Assembly (NCBI RefSeq): GCF_029714425.1 | Contig: NZ_CP121668.1 | Span: 248,001-312,000, forward strand | Direction: 5' to 3' | Origin: Bradyrhizobium sp. CB2312 | GTDB taxonomy: Bacteria > Pseudomonadota > Alphaproteobacteria > Rhizobiales > Xanthobacteraceae | Length of the DNA: 64,000 nucleotides | Shown here: positions 54,604-64,000 of the stretch, one piece after another | Layout: each line of letters opens with the position of its first letter | Position numbering within the stretch: position 1 is the first letter of the stretch | The notes under the pieces: model-generated | The model's input: the letters and a program-made list of their open reading frames with translations, nothing else | Databases searched by the model: none | Told to the model about the DNA's origin: nothing | Position numbers and translations under genes: made by a program

Positions 54604-55503
54604 ATGCGACTCTTCAATGCTCTCGCTCTCCTGCCTGTGCTGGCCTTGCTGACGGCGGCACCGCTGTGTGCAGAGGTCACATTCGGTGCGTCGGGGGAGG
54701 AGCGCGAACCGTTTCGCCGCCAACAATGGCGTGTGCCATCGCCCGACGCCGACATTGCCGCGCATGCGCTGTTGTTTCGCCCAGCCGGCGCTGGTCCATT
54801 CCGGCTCGCAGTGATTGCGCATGCCTCGACGCAGAACGTCTTGCGTCGCGCGCAAATGCCGCAGCCGGAATACCGCGCGCTCGCGGCCTTTCTCGTCGCA
54901 CGTGGCTTCGCCGTGCTGGTGCCGGAGCGGCTCGGCCATGGTGCGACCGGCGGCCGCTATGTCGAGGACCAGGGCGGCTGCGACGAAGCGGATTACGCGC
55001 GCTCCGGCCGCGCGACGGCGGACGAAATCTTGCGCGCGTTGGAATTCTTGCGAAAGCAGGATTTTATTCGCAAGGACGCAGCCATCGTGATCGGCCATTC
55101 CGCCGGCGGCTGGGGCGCGCTGGCGCTGGCCAATGCCGATCCGAACGCCGTCGCTGCGATCGTTGCGTTCGCGCCGGGCCGCGGTGGCCATGCCAATGAT
55201 GAGCCGAACCGGATCTGCGCGCCGCATACGCTTCTGGCGGCAGTGGCTGAGTTCGGCAAGGCGGCGCGGATTCCCGTCACCTGGCTCGTTGCCGCAAACG
55301 ACAGCTATTTTGCACCGGCATTGTCGCAGAGAATGGCCGATGCGTTTCGCACCACCGGCGGCAACGCCCTCTTCCACACGCTGCCCGCCGTCGGCAGCGA
55401 GGGGCACTGGATGATCGAGACCGAGGCCGGGGTCAAAGCCGCAAGCAGCGAGCTCGCGCGCGCGCTGAACCCGTCGAGGCCTGTGGCGACCAAGAAGCCA
55501 TGA
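54604..55503 (+). CDS. Exported alpha/beta hydrolase (dienelactone-hydrolase-like)
   Basis: A 299-residue protein with a signal peptide at 1-23 (ending APLCAE). The core has HALLFRPAGAGPFRLAVIAH, ERLGHGATGGRY and the nucleophile Ser in IGHSAGGWGALA; the acid is probably in LVAANDSYF and the base in SEGHWMIE. The strand order and ERLGHG motif are those of the dienelactone hydrolase superfamily. It heads a four-gene operon: its stop overlaps the next start by four bases (ATGA). Confidence 0.83.
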   Translation: MRLFNALALLPVLALLTAAPLCAEVTFGASGEEREPFRRQQWRVPSPDADIAAHALLFRPAGAGPFRLAVIAHASTQNVLRRAQMPQPEYRALAAFLVARGFAVLVPERLGHGATGGRYVEDQGGCDEADYARSGRATADEILRALEFLRKQDFIRKDAAIVIGHSAGGWGALALANADPNAVAAIVAFAPGRGGHANDEPNRICAPHTLLAAVAEFGKAARIPVTWLVAANDSYFAPALSQRMADAFRTTGGNALFHTLPAVGSEGHWMIETEAGVKAASSELARALNPSRPVATKKP

Positions 55504-55967
55504 CGCTGTATTTCCTGGTCAAATTCTTTCATGTGCTCGGCGCCGTCATTATCCTCGGCACCGGAACCGGCATTGCCTTCTTCATGCTGATGGCGCATCG
55601 GACACGCGATGTCGCGTTCATCGCGCGCACCGCGTCGGTGGTGGTGATCGCGGATGCGATCTTCACGCTTTCGGCCGTGCTGCTCCAGCCGCTCACGGGC
55701 GGCCTGCTGATGACGCTGTCGGCGACGCCGATCACCGAGCGCTGGCTGCTGGCCTCGCTCGCGCTCTACGTCTTTGCCGGCCTGTTCTGGGTCCCCGTCG
55801 TCTTCATGCAGATCGAGATGCGCGATCTCGCGCGCAAGGCCGCCGAGCAACGCAGCGCGCTGCCGGAGCGCTACTTCTTGCTGTTCCGCCGCTGGTTCGC
55901 GTTCGGTTTCCCCGGCTTCGGCGCGACGATGCTGATCCTGTGGCTGATGATCGCCAAACCATTTTGA
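55500..55967 (+). CDS. DUF2269 family integral membrane protein
   Basis: A 155-residue protein with four membrane helices (about 4-30, 40-68, 80-103, 132-152). LVKFFHVLGAVIILGTGTGI contains the conserved His of helix 1, and GGLLMTLSATPITERWLLAS the conserved loop. DUF2269 has no defined function; His residues in helix 1 hint at heme or metal binding. It overlaps the upstream hydrolase gene and is eight bases from the SDR fusion gene, so the set is translated together. Confidence 0.87.
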   Translation: MTLYFLVKFFHVLGAVIILGTGTGIAFFMLMAHRTRDVAFIARTASVVVIADAIFTLSAVLLQPLTGGLLMTLSATPITERWLLASLALYVFAGLFWVPVVFMQIEMRDLARKAAEQRSALPERYFLLFRRWFAFGFPGFGATMLILWLMIAKPF

Positions 55968-55975
55968 GAGACGTG

Positions 55976-57295
55976 ATGAGTGAGCGGACCATTTTGGTGC
56001 TCGGCGCCTCCGGCCTGATCGGGCGCTTCGTCACCGACGATCTTCGCGCGCGGGGCTTTCGTGTCGTCGGCGTCGCGCGTAGCCTGTCGCCAGCGCAGAA
56101 GACGAGCGCGCTGGATCTCGAGCTGCCGATCCTCTCGCTCGATGCGGCCGCGCTGACGCGCCTCTTCAGCGAGCGCGCGGTGGATGTCGTCGTCAACTGT
56201 CTCGGCGTGCTCCAGGATGGCCCTGGCAGCGACACCAATGCCGTGCATCGCGATTTCGTCGCGCGTCTGCTTCAGGCCGTCGGTGGCAGCGGCCGTGTGA
56301 TCCGGCTGGTTCACATCTCGATTCCCGGGACCGCAGAGGCCGATCGCACCGCCTTCGCAACGACCAAGCGCGAGGCCGAACGCCTGATCGCGGCCTCCGG
56401 CATTCCCCACGCCATTTTGCGGCCGGGCTTCGTGGTCGCGCCCTCAGCCTATGGCGGCAGCGCCATGCTGCGCGCGCTCGCCGCCTTCCCGCTCGACCTG
56501 CCTGCGAAGGAGATGGCGACGCCGTTTCAGCCCGTGGCGATTGAGGATATTTCGGCCACCATCGCCTGGCTCGCCGCACGCGACATCGGCGATGCCGGCG
56601 TGAAAGCCGTGACCTGGGACCTGATGCAGCCTGAGCCGATTACCATGGCCGGCGTCATCAAGCAGTTCCGCCACGCCTTCGGCACGGACGGCTGGCCTCG
56701 CCTCGCGATGCCCTCGCTCATGCTCGATCTCGGCGCGAGGATCGGCGATCTCGCCAATTATCTCGGCTGGATGCCGCCGATGCGCTCCACCGCCATCGCC
56801 GAGCTGCGCCGCGGCGTGAGCGGTGATCCCTCGGCATGGATCGCCGCCACGGGCATCGCGTCGAAGTCGCTCGCCGAGACGATCGGGCGCCATCCCGCCG
56901 CCATCCAGGACAAATGGTTCGCGCGGCTGTTCCTGATCAAGGCGCTGATTGTCGCCAGTTTGGTCGCGTTCTGGCTCGTCTCCGGCTTCATCGCGCTATT
57001 CGTGTCCTACCGCGCCGCCGTAGGCATCCTGACGGTACACAACTTCCCGCCGGCGCTGGTCGATCCCATCACCATCGGCACCAGCCTGATGGACATGAGC
57101 ATCGGCATGCTGATCGCCTTCCGCCGCACGGCCGCGATCGGGCTGGTGACGGGCATTGTTGCTTCGCTCGGCTACATGGTGGGCGCAGCGATCCTCACGC
57201 CCGACCTCTGGATCGAGCCGCTCGGCGCGCTGGTGAAGACAGGGCCGGCGATCGTGCTGATGCTGGTCGCGCTCTTGATGCTGGATAATCGATAG
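55976..57295 (+). CDS. SDR (NAD(P)-binding) domain fused to a DoxX-like membrane domain
   Basis: A 439-residue fusion. The first 300 residues form an atypical SDR with VLGASGLIGRFV (6-17), CLGVLQDGPGSDTN and HISIPGTAEADRT, and AFATTKREAERLI in place of the catalytic YxxxK. The last 140 residues have four helices (ALIVASLVAFWLVSGFIALF onward) like DoxX/DUF4166-type membrane proteins. The fusion suggests a membrane-bound reductase or redox partner. It sits between DUF2269 and a DCC thiol protein, a set often seen together. Confidence 0.85.
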   Translation: MSERTILVLGASGLIGRFVTDDLRARGFRVVGVARSLSPAQKTSALDLELPILSLDAAALTRLFSERAVDVVVNCLGVLQDGPGSDTNAVHRDFVARLLQAVGGSGRVIRLVHISIPGTAEADRTAFATTKREAERLIAASGIPHAILRPGFVVAPSAYGGSAMLRALAAFPLDLPAKEMATPFQPVAIEDISATIAWLAARDIGDAGVKAVTWDLMQPEPITMAGVIKQFRHAFGTDGWPRLAMPSLMLDLGARIGDLANYLGWMPPMRSTAIAELRRGVSGDPSAWIAATGIASKSLAETIGRHPAAIQDKWFARLFLIKALIVASLVAFWLVSGFIALFVSYRAAVGILTVHNFPPALVDPITIGTSLMDMSIGMLIAFRRTAAIGLVTGIVASLGYMVGAAILTPDLWIEPLGALVKTGPAIVLMLVALLMLDNR

Positions 57296-57296
57296 C

Positions 57297-57345
57297 GTTT
57301 TCGAGCGAAGTGGATCCCGGTTCGCGTGAAGAAAATGCGTGAAAA
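57297..57345. repeat. Palindromic repeat, GCGTTTTCGAGCGAA variant inside an operon
   Basis: AGCGTTTTCGAGCGAAGTGG, ATCCCGG and TTCGCGTGAAGAAAATGCGT form a variant of the element at 49213, only two bases after the SDR-fusion stop and ahead of the DCC gene. The reading frame upstream of the DCC start passes through it. Confidence 0.75.
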
Positions 57346-57355
57346 AGAGAGTCTG

Positions 57356-57763
57356 ATGAGCAAATGGCCCGATGACGACGTGATCCTGTTCGACGGCGTC
57401 TGCGTCTTCTGCTCGCGCTGGGTGCGTTTCGTCGCCAAGCGCGACACGGCGAAGCGCTTTCATTTCACGCCGATCCAGTCGGACTATGGTGCCCGGCTGG
57501 CGCGCACATTCGGCATCGATCCCAACGACCCTGATACCAATGCCGTCGTCCATGGCGGCGATGTCTTCATGAAGTCGGACGCCGCGCTGACAGTGCTCTC
57601 TCAGCTCCCAGGCTGGGGCTGGGTGCGCATGCTGTTCGCCGTGCCGAAGCCGCTGCGGGACCCCGTCTACAGCCTCATCGCGCGCAACCGCTATCGCATT
57701 TTAGGGAAGTACGACGCGTGCTTCGTGCCGGATGCGGATCTGCGGGCGCGGGTGATCGAGTAA
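57356..57763 (+). CDS. DCC family thiol-disulfide oxidoreductase (DUF393)
   Basis: A 135-residue protein. The redox motif is in ILFDGVCVFCSRW (Cys-x-x-Cys at about 16-19 of the mature start), and FTPIQSDYG and MKSDAALTVLSQLPGW match DUF393. It is named for the Asp-x-x-Cys-Cys style motif and thought to act on disulfides. The start is ATG 57356 with GAGAG ahead; the ORF extension upstream is repeat sequence. Last gene of the operon; only five bases separate its stop from the convergent flavoprotein gene. Confidence 0.88.
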   Translation: MSKWPDDDVILFDGVCVFCSRWVRFVAKRDTAKRFHFTPIQSDYGARLARTFGIDPNDPDTNAVVHGGDVFMKSDAALTVLSQLPGWGWVRMLFAVPKPLRDPVYSLIARNRYRILGKYDACFVPDADLRARVIE

Positions 57764-57768
57764 ATTCG

Positions 57769-59016
57769 TCACGGCTTGGCGAGAGCGGCCAGCACTTCCT
57801 TCGCCGCGCGCTCGCCGCTGTCGCGCGCGCCGTGGGCTGTCGAGAAAAAGTGCGGCGATGTCGCCTCGCCCGCAAAGAACAGCCGACCGTCGACCGGCGC
57901 GGCCAGCACGGCGCGATCGCCGGCGTGGCCAGGGAGCGCATGCGAGTAAGCGCCGCGAGCGAGGCGGTCGTGGCCCCAGCGCGACTCTGCCAGCGGCTTC
58001 AGCTTGCGGCGGATGTCGTTGCCCAAATAGTCCGCGATCTCGTCGATGCTCTGCGCCGCGAAGGCGCCCTCGCCGGCGTCCTCCAATTCGCGCGCGAAGC
58101 TGCCGCCGAAAAATCCGTCGATGCAGGGCTGGCCGAACGGGCGGATGTGGTAGGTGCCCATTGCGGTGCGCATGGTGGCGCCGCGCAGATTGCCTTCCTT
58201 TGGAAAGGCTTCCGCATCCTGCAGCGCCAGCACCACCTTGTCGTCGACGCCGAGCGGCAGGCCACATGCGGCGTCGACCTTGGCCGGCAGCGGCGGCGAG
58301 AAGCGGATTGCTTCATTCGCAATCAGGTTGGTCGGCACTGTGACGATCACCCTGTCCGCGGTGAGCGTGCCCGATGACGTCTCGATCCGGATGCGCTTGC
58401 CGGAATGGTCGATCAGCGAGACGTTGCAGTTCAGTGCCACTGGGCAGGAGGCTCCATAGGCCGCGATCAGCGCACCATAGCCGGCGCGGACGCGCCAATT
58501 GAAATAGGTGTCCTCGTAGGCGTCCATATCGAGGATCGAGACCCGATCGAGCTCAGAGCCGTTCACATAGGTCGAGACGGCATTGATCATCGGGTTCCAG
58601 CGATTGCCCGGCTCGAGATAGCGCTCGGCCGGCGCATCCTCGCCCGCTTCCGCAGCTTCGCTGACGCGCTCGTAGAATTCGTCGATCGTGCGCGCGAACT
58701 CATCCCGCTCACGCTCCGGAAACACCTCGCCAAAGGCACGGTCACGCCAGGGCGGCAGATCCGTGTTGACCTCGAAATTCAGGCTCTTGGCGATTGCGAC
58801 GAACGAGTTCTTGTCGGCCGAGTGCAGCCAGCCGCAGCCGACGTCGAAGATGACTTCGGGCGAGGCCTGCACGGTCCAGGCGCGGCCGCCGAGCCGACCC
58901 CGTGCCTCCAGCACGATCACGGAGAGACCCGAGCCATCAAGCGCATGCGCGGCGCCGAGACCAGCGGCACCGGCCCCGATGATCGCGACGTCGACGGAGG
59001 AAGGGAGGGAGCTCAT
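57769..59016 (-). CDS. FAD-dependent amine oxidase-like oxidoreductase
   Basis: A 415-residue flavoprotein. The FAD-binding Rossmann motif is IIGAGAAGLGAAHAL (12-26) followed by EARGRLGGRAWT, the GG motif. VGCGWLHSADKNSFVAIAKS and the C-terminal LFFAGEATSPHFFSTAHGA with HGARDSGERAA are typical of monoamine oxidases. It should oxidise an amine or related substrate with oxygen; the exact substrate is unclear. No ribosome-binding site of note. It is convergent with the DCC gene. Confidence 0.87.
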   Translation of the reverse strand: MSSLPSSVDVAIIGAGAAGLGAAHALDGSGLSVIVLEARGRLGGRAWTVQASPEVIFDVGCGWLHSADKNSFVAIAKSLNFEVNTDLPPWRDRAFGEVFPERERDEFARTIDEFYERVSEAAEAGEDAPAERYLEPGNRWNPMINAVSTYVNGSELDRVSILDMDAYEDTYFNWRVRAGYGALIAAYGASCPVALNCNVSLIDHSGKRIRIETSSGTLTADRVIVTVPTNLIANEAIRFSPPLPAKVDAACGLPLGVDDKVVLALQDAEAFPKEGNLRGATMRTAMGTYHIRPFGQPCIDGFFGGSFARELEDAGEGAFAAQSIDEIADYLGNDIRRKLKPLAESRWGHDRLARGAYSHALPGHAGDRAVLAAPVDGRLFFAGEATSPHFFSTAHGARDSGERAAKEVLAALAKP

Positions 59017-59061
59017 GGGTCGGCTCTAGCACGTTCGCTGAAGCGCCACCACAAAACGAAC

Positions 59062-59164
59062 TGTCATCACCCGCGAAGGCGGGTGATCCAGTATTCCAGA
59101 GACGATTGTGAAGTACGGAGAGGCCGCGGCGTACTGGATTCCCCGCCTTCGCGGGGAATGACAG
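59062..59164. repeat. Palindromic repeat, TGTCATCACCCGCGAAGGCGG family
   Basis: TGTCATCACCCGCGAAGGCG with GATCCAGTATTCCAGAG on one side and GTACTGGATTCCCCGCCTTC with GCGGGGAATGACA on the other. It fills the gap between the amine oxidase start and typA end. Confidence 0.87.
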
Positions 59165-59178
59165 TTGGCGGCGTGGCC

Positions 59179-61005
<1,827 letters not shown>

Positions 61006-61244
61006 GAGTGAGCTTCTTTGCGGTCGAACAATGGGTTAAGCGCGATCTCGCCGGTCGGACCGGGACCTCTTCACGGACAACGCTGGAAACGTGGAAAACG
61101 GGGCCTGCTCCGCCCAAAAAGGAAGCCCGGTCAGCTCGACCGGGCACCCTACGCGTTTGCGGCGCAATATATGCAAAAACCGCCAAAAAACAATGTGTTC
61201 TTTGCTGGTTGGTTGACTGAATTTTGTCCGGGCATTCCCGGGGC

Positions 61245-61529
61245 TTAGGGGCGGGTTCCGGGATGGGTGGGGGCCTTCCGCCCCTTGATCGCCGCCCAGA
61301 TCAGGGCGATGCCTCCGATGCCGACGACCAGGCCCAGGAAGACCAGCGGCGCGATGTCCGAATCGATCTTGCCCCCGTCGATCGCCGAGTCTGCGCCGAA
61401 CAGCAGGGCGCAGAGGCCCGGCAACAGCAGGACGACCCCCGAGATCACCATGAGCGCGGTCAGGCAGCCGCTTCGTGCCTCGCCGGCCGTCGGAACGGGT
61501 GGCAGAACCGGCGGAGGCGTGTCGCTCAT
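61245..61529 (-). CDS. Small membrane protein, last gene of the radical SAM operon
   Basis: A 94-residue protein: a Pro-rich N-terminus (MSDTPPPVLPPVPTAGEA), then two membrane helices, SGCLTALMVISGVVLLLPGL and APLVFLGLVVGIGGIALIWA, and a basic tail. Its ATG overlaps the stop of the radical SAM gene (ATGA at 61529-61526), a sign of coupled translation. I recognise no family. Membership in this operon suggests an accessory of the radical SAM/Lgt-like pair, perhaps a partner at the membrane. Confidence 0.75.
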   Translation of the reverse strand: MSDTPPPVLPPVPTAGEARSGCLTALMVISGVVLLLPGLCALLFGADSAIDGGKIDSDIAPLVFLGLVVGIGGIALIWAAIKGRKAPTHPGTRP

Positions 61530-62983
61530 CGTGGTGCCTCCTCGCGCTGCCTTGCCTCGCGATAGGTCTGCCCTTCGAGCCCGGCGCGGATGCCGTCGAT
61601 CTTGCCGTTCCGATAGAACAGATTGTAGGTGTCGAACGGGATGATCGCGCCCTGCTCCGTCACGAAATGGATGCAGCTGCGCTTGACGTTGCCGACGCAG
61701 AAATTGAAGCGGTCGAGAAACTGCACGATGGTGACGCGGAAGACGTTCTCGTAACTGAGTCCTTCCGGCACCTGAAAGCTCGGCAGGCAGCACAAGAGAT
61801 CGCAGACGCGCTCGGAGGTGTTGAGCGGGCCCGACGACAGCGAGAACAGATCCAAGAACTTTTCCTGGAATTTCTCCCGCAGCATCGGATATTTTTCCGG
61901 GCTGATGGTGTTGGGCATCACCGCCACCAGCTGCTCCTGCGGGATCAGCGAGGTCAGCGGCAGCACCTTCTCGCCGTTGCGCAGGCCATAGCCGATCGAG
62001 ATGCTCTCGGGGTTGCAGGGCAGCGGGATCATGTCCTTGTCGCCGAACACACCGGTCTCGACGACGCGGTTGCGGATCTCCGACAGCATGATGCGGTCGG
62101 TAGCCTTGTCGAAATTCTCGTTGCGGCCGGCATCCTGCACCGGCTGGAGCGTGACGCCGCGCACGCATTTCCAGGTGAGGGCGTGGCGGACGATGTCGCC
62201 GATCTCGGTGTCGTTGACGCCGCGCTTGATGGTCGCGACCAGCGTGGTCGACACGCCGTAATGCTCGAGATTCTCCAGCGCCTGCTGGCGGATTTTCCGC
62301 AAATCCGCGCCGCGCAAATTGATCAGCGCATCGCGCTGAAGCGAATCGAACTGGAGATAGACCTCGAGCCCGCGCCTGTTCTCGGCGAGCCGCGCCACGA
62401 AATCCTTCTCGCGGGCGATACGCAGGCCGTTGGTGTTGATCATGACATGCCGGATCGGGCGCGCGCGCACCGCGTCCAGGATCTCGAAGAAATCCGGATG
62501 CAGTGTCGGCTCGCCGCCGGAAATCTGCACGAGGTCGGGCTCCCCTTCGCTGGCGACCAGCGCGTCGAGCATCTTCTCGATCGTCGCGAGCGGAGTGAAT
62601 TTCGTTCGGGCCGGCGCGGAGTCTGCAAAGCAGACCGGGCAGGTGAGATTGCAATGCTCGGTGATCTCGATCAGCGCCAGGCAGGAATGCTGCTCGTGGT
62701 CGGGACAGAGGCCGCAATCATAGGGACAGCCGTATTCGGTGCGCTGCTGGAATTGCAGCGGCCGGTCGCCCGGCTTGATGAAATCCTTGCACAGGCGCCA
62801 ATAGGCCGCGTCGGTGGACACGAGCGTCGACTGGACGCCGTGCTCCCGGCAGCGCTTCTCGTACCAGACCTCGTTGTCGAGGATCTGGATCTTGGTCGGC
62901 ACAAGTTTCAGGCAGGTTTCGCAAAGGGATTGGGTCTGGCCCCAGAAGATGTAAGGGCGCGACTTACGCAGCGGCGCGTTCAT
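61526..62983 (-). CDS. Radical SAM protein of the Tes/MJ0619-like (tetraether lipid synthase-like) group
   Basis: A 485-residue enzyme. The N-terminal region has CETC (21-24) and YGCPYDCGLCPDHEQHSC (84-101), extra cysteines before the radical SAM cluster CNLTCPVC at 111-118 (C-x3-C-x2-C). SGGEPTLHPDFFEILDAV is the SAM-binding GGEP motif. The order of these cysteine sets, with HEQHS, is that seen in the archaeal tetraether lipid synthase family and its bacterial relatives, which join or modify lipid chains by radical chemistry. Start 62983 has GAGG ahead and overlaps the Lgt-like gene by 20 bases. Substrate in this organism is inference only. Confidence 0.85.
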   Translation of the reverse strand: MNAPLRKSRPYIFWGQTQSLCETCLKLVPTKIQILDNEVWYEKRCREHGVQSTLVSTDAAYWRLCKDFIKPGDRPLQFQQRTEYGCPYDCGLCPDHEQHSCLALIEITEHCNLTCPVCFADSAPARTKFTPLATIEKMLDALVASEGEPDLVQISGGEPTLHPDFFEILDAVRARPIRHVMINTNGLRIAREKDFVARLAENRRGLEVYLQFDSLQRDALINLRGADLRKIRQQALENLEHYGVSTTLVATIKRGVNDTEIGDIVRHALTWKCVRGVTLQPVQDAGRNENFDKATDRIMLSEIRNRVVETGVFGDKDMIPLPCNPESISIGYGLRNGEKVLPLTSLIPQEQLVAVMPNTISPEKYPMLREKFQEKFLDLFSLSSGPLNTSERVCDLLCCLPSFQVPEGLSYENVFRVTIVQFLDRFNFCVGNVKRSCIHFVTEQGAIIPFDTYNLFYRNGKIDGIRAGLEGQTYREARQREEAPR

Positions 62984-63680
62984 GCATAGGCCTCGCTTGG
63001 CGCGCCGTCGCCAGCATGACGGCGGCGTAGAGCAGGATGGAGAGCGACAGCAGGTGAAACAGCGTGAAGGGCTCGATCAGCGGGCCGTAAGGCTTGAGGA
63101 ATTCCCACAGGAAGCGCTGCGCTCCATAAAAAGCGAGAACCAGGTAGAATCCATTGGTGATCACAAACGCATTCCGGTTCACGACCGCCAGCACATAGAG
63201 CTGGGCGAACAGGGCCATCGCCGCGCTCTCGTAGAGCTGCACGGGATGGCGCAAAATGCCGTCGCCGAAATCATGGCCCCAGGGCAATGCCGTCGCCGTG
63301 CCATAGGTGAAATCGTCAAGGCCCGCGAAATAGCAGCCGAGCCGTCCGATCGCGACGCCGAGGGCCAGCGGCAGGGCAAACCGCGCGCCGGTGCGCACCG
63401 CGATCCCTGCGGTCCATTTGTAGAGCTCGATCGCAACGATGCCGCCGGCGAGCGCGCCCTCCACCGAGCGCGCAATGCCGCTCTGCCCCGACAGCCACAG
63501 ATTGACCGAGCCGAACAGATAGGCGCCAAGGCCGGCGCCGAACACCAGCGCGGCGATGTAAGGCAGCTCGAACGATTGCGCCGGAAACCGCAAACCCTGT
63601 CGCGACAGCCAGTAAACGGCGGCTGCGGCCGCCAGCCACGCCGCAATGTCGAAGATCGTGTGAAGAAAAGCCCCGCTCAT
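62964..63680 (-). CDS. Lgt-like (prolipoprotein diacylglyceryl transferase family) membrane protein
   Basis: A 238-residue protein with seven or so membrane helices. GRLGCYFAGLDDFTYG (about 112-127) is the Lgt-family central motif, in a form with GC in place of the housekeeping GN, and HPVQLYES is the second family motif. It has only these core motifs of true Lgt and lacks the full GRIGNFINGE signature, so it may move a lipid group to something other than a standard lipoprotein. It is the first gene of the operon and overlaps the radical SAM gene by 20 bases. ATG lies inside a hairpin with no clear ribosome-binding site. Confidence 0.82.
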   Translation of the reverse strand: MSGAFLHTIFDIAAWLAAAAAVYWLSRQGLRFPAQSFELPYIAALVFGAGLGAYLFGSVNLWLSGQSGIARSVEGALAGGIVAIELYKWTAGIAVRTGARFALPLALGVAIGRLGCYFAGLDDFTYGTATALPWGHDFGDGILRHPVQLYESAAMALFAQLYVLAVVNRNAFVITNGFYLVLAFYGAQRFLWEFLKPYGPLIEPFTLFHLLSLSILLYAAVMLATARQARPMHERAAA

Positions 63681-63686
63681 GCGGGG
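63671..63686. promoter_or_regulatory. Hairpin with the Lgt-like start codon in its loop
   Basis: On the plus strand CCCCGC-TCAT-GCGGGG: a perfect 6-bp GC stem whose 4-base loop is the complement of ATGA, so the start codon of the Lgt-like gene is in the loop and no Shine-Dalgarno sequence is seen upstream. It might modulate translation or be chance in GC-rich DNA. Confidence 0.45.
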
Positions 63687-63730
63687 ACAACCATAGCACG
63701 ATCACGTTGAAGTGCGCGGGGCGCATTTTT

Positions 63731-63893
63731 GTGCCCTCTCCCCTTGTGGGAGAGGGCAGCTCCGTATCAGCCACAACCTCATTTGGGTGAGGGGTTGTCT
63801 CCGCGAATTCAGCCGCCGCGGTGTGCGCGGATAGAGACCCCTCATCCGGCTTCGCTTCGCAAAGCCACCTTCTCCCACAAGGGGAGAAGGAAG
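63731..63893. repeat. Palindromic repeat, CCTCTCCCCTTGTGGGAGAGG family
   Basis: CCTCTCCCCTTGTGGGAGAGG hairpin, GGGTGAGGGGTTGTCTCCGC, a CCCCTCATCCGGCTTCGCTT stretch and a closing CCTTCTCCCACAAGGGGAGA. It lies between the Lgt-like operon and the gene entering from the right edge. Confidence 0.82.
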
Positions 63894-63904
63894 AAGCAAG
63901 ACCC

Positions 63905-64000
63905 TTAGCTGGCCTCCCGCTCCTCGGTCGGATACACGCCCCGCAGCACCTCCTCGAAATGCATCTTCACCGCGTCGTTGCACAGGCAGGCGCGCAGGCG
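63905..64000 (-). CDS. C-terminus of an unidentified protein (cut by window edge)
   Basis: The minus-strand frame from the edge reads RLRACLCNDAVKMHFEEVLR then GVYPTEEREAS and a TAA at 63907-63905. The 31 visible residues are open to the edge with GC-rich codon use. I do not recognise the family; the Cys-Leu-Cys and helical charged ending give no firm lead. Confidence 0.5.
   Translation of the reverse strand, partial: RLRACLCNDAVKMHFEEVLRGVYPTEEREAS

Overview
The window is 64 kb of GC-rich, densely coding chromosome from an alphaproteobacterium, most likely Bradyrhizobium or a near relative. This is an inference from codon and base composition, the gene order hemD - mitofilin-like - hemY beside tsaD, a bacterial SDHAF4 homologue, and many palindromic intergenic repeats of the kind common in that group. 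There is no rRNA operon, prophage, insertion sequence, integrase or CRISPR array. Three tRNA genes are present: Gly-GCC, Thr-CGT and Ala-CGC.

Layout. 0-3 kb: a TetR regulator, cut by the window edge, diverges from a small membrane protein and a frameshifted NAD(P)-binding reductase, with two matching operators between them; then a PepSY-like secreted protein and a cytochrome b. 3-12 kb: a LON-domain protein, a thioredoxin-TPR co-chaperone, tRNA-Gly, an epimerase-like SDR, a PQQ-type sugar dehydrogenase followed by a diheme cytochrome c, ketopantoate reductase, an HCCA-isomerase-like protein and a MATE exporter. 12-19 kb: DUF2239 diverging from a GST, MFS carriers and gamma-glutamyltransferase. 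18-25 kb: purH, a heparinase-like protein, rsmB, sdhAF4-like, a membrane nuclease and an L,D-transpeptidase. 25-33 kb: acs, topoisomerase IB, an SRPBCC protein, a class III cyclase, an EVE protein and an esterase. 32-39 kb: gpsA and tsaD, diverging from hemD, the mitofilin-like gene and hemY, then tRNA-Thr. 39-48 kb: a polysaccharide deacetylase, two small secreted Cys-rich proteins, an MFS exporter, and a same-strand run of hydrolase, P450 and second cyclase, then a TerB protein. 48-54 kb: SDR, amidotransferase, enoyl-CoA hydratase, tRNA-Ala, YggT, DUF167, folD, ppa and GNAT. 54-61 kb: a four-gene operon (hydrolase, DUF2269, SDR-membrane fusion, DCC thiol protein), an amine-oxidase-like flavoprotein and typA. 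61-64 kb: a three-gene overlapping operon of an Lgt-like membrane protein, a radical SAM protein resembling the tetraether-lipid-synthase (Tes/MJ0619) family, and a small membrane protein.

Most of the window is housekeeping. The best candidate for an undescribed system is the 61.2-63.7 kb Lgt-like / radical SAM / small membrane protein operon, which looks like a lipid or lipoprotein modification unit. Other points worth following are the dual TetR operator, the paired Cys-rich secreted proteins, the cyclase/P450/hydrolase group, and a strong placement bias of the palindromic repeats: 10 of 12 convergent gene junctions carry one and none of 12 divergent junctions does.
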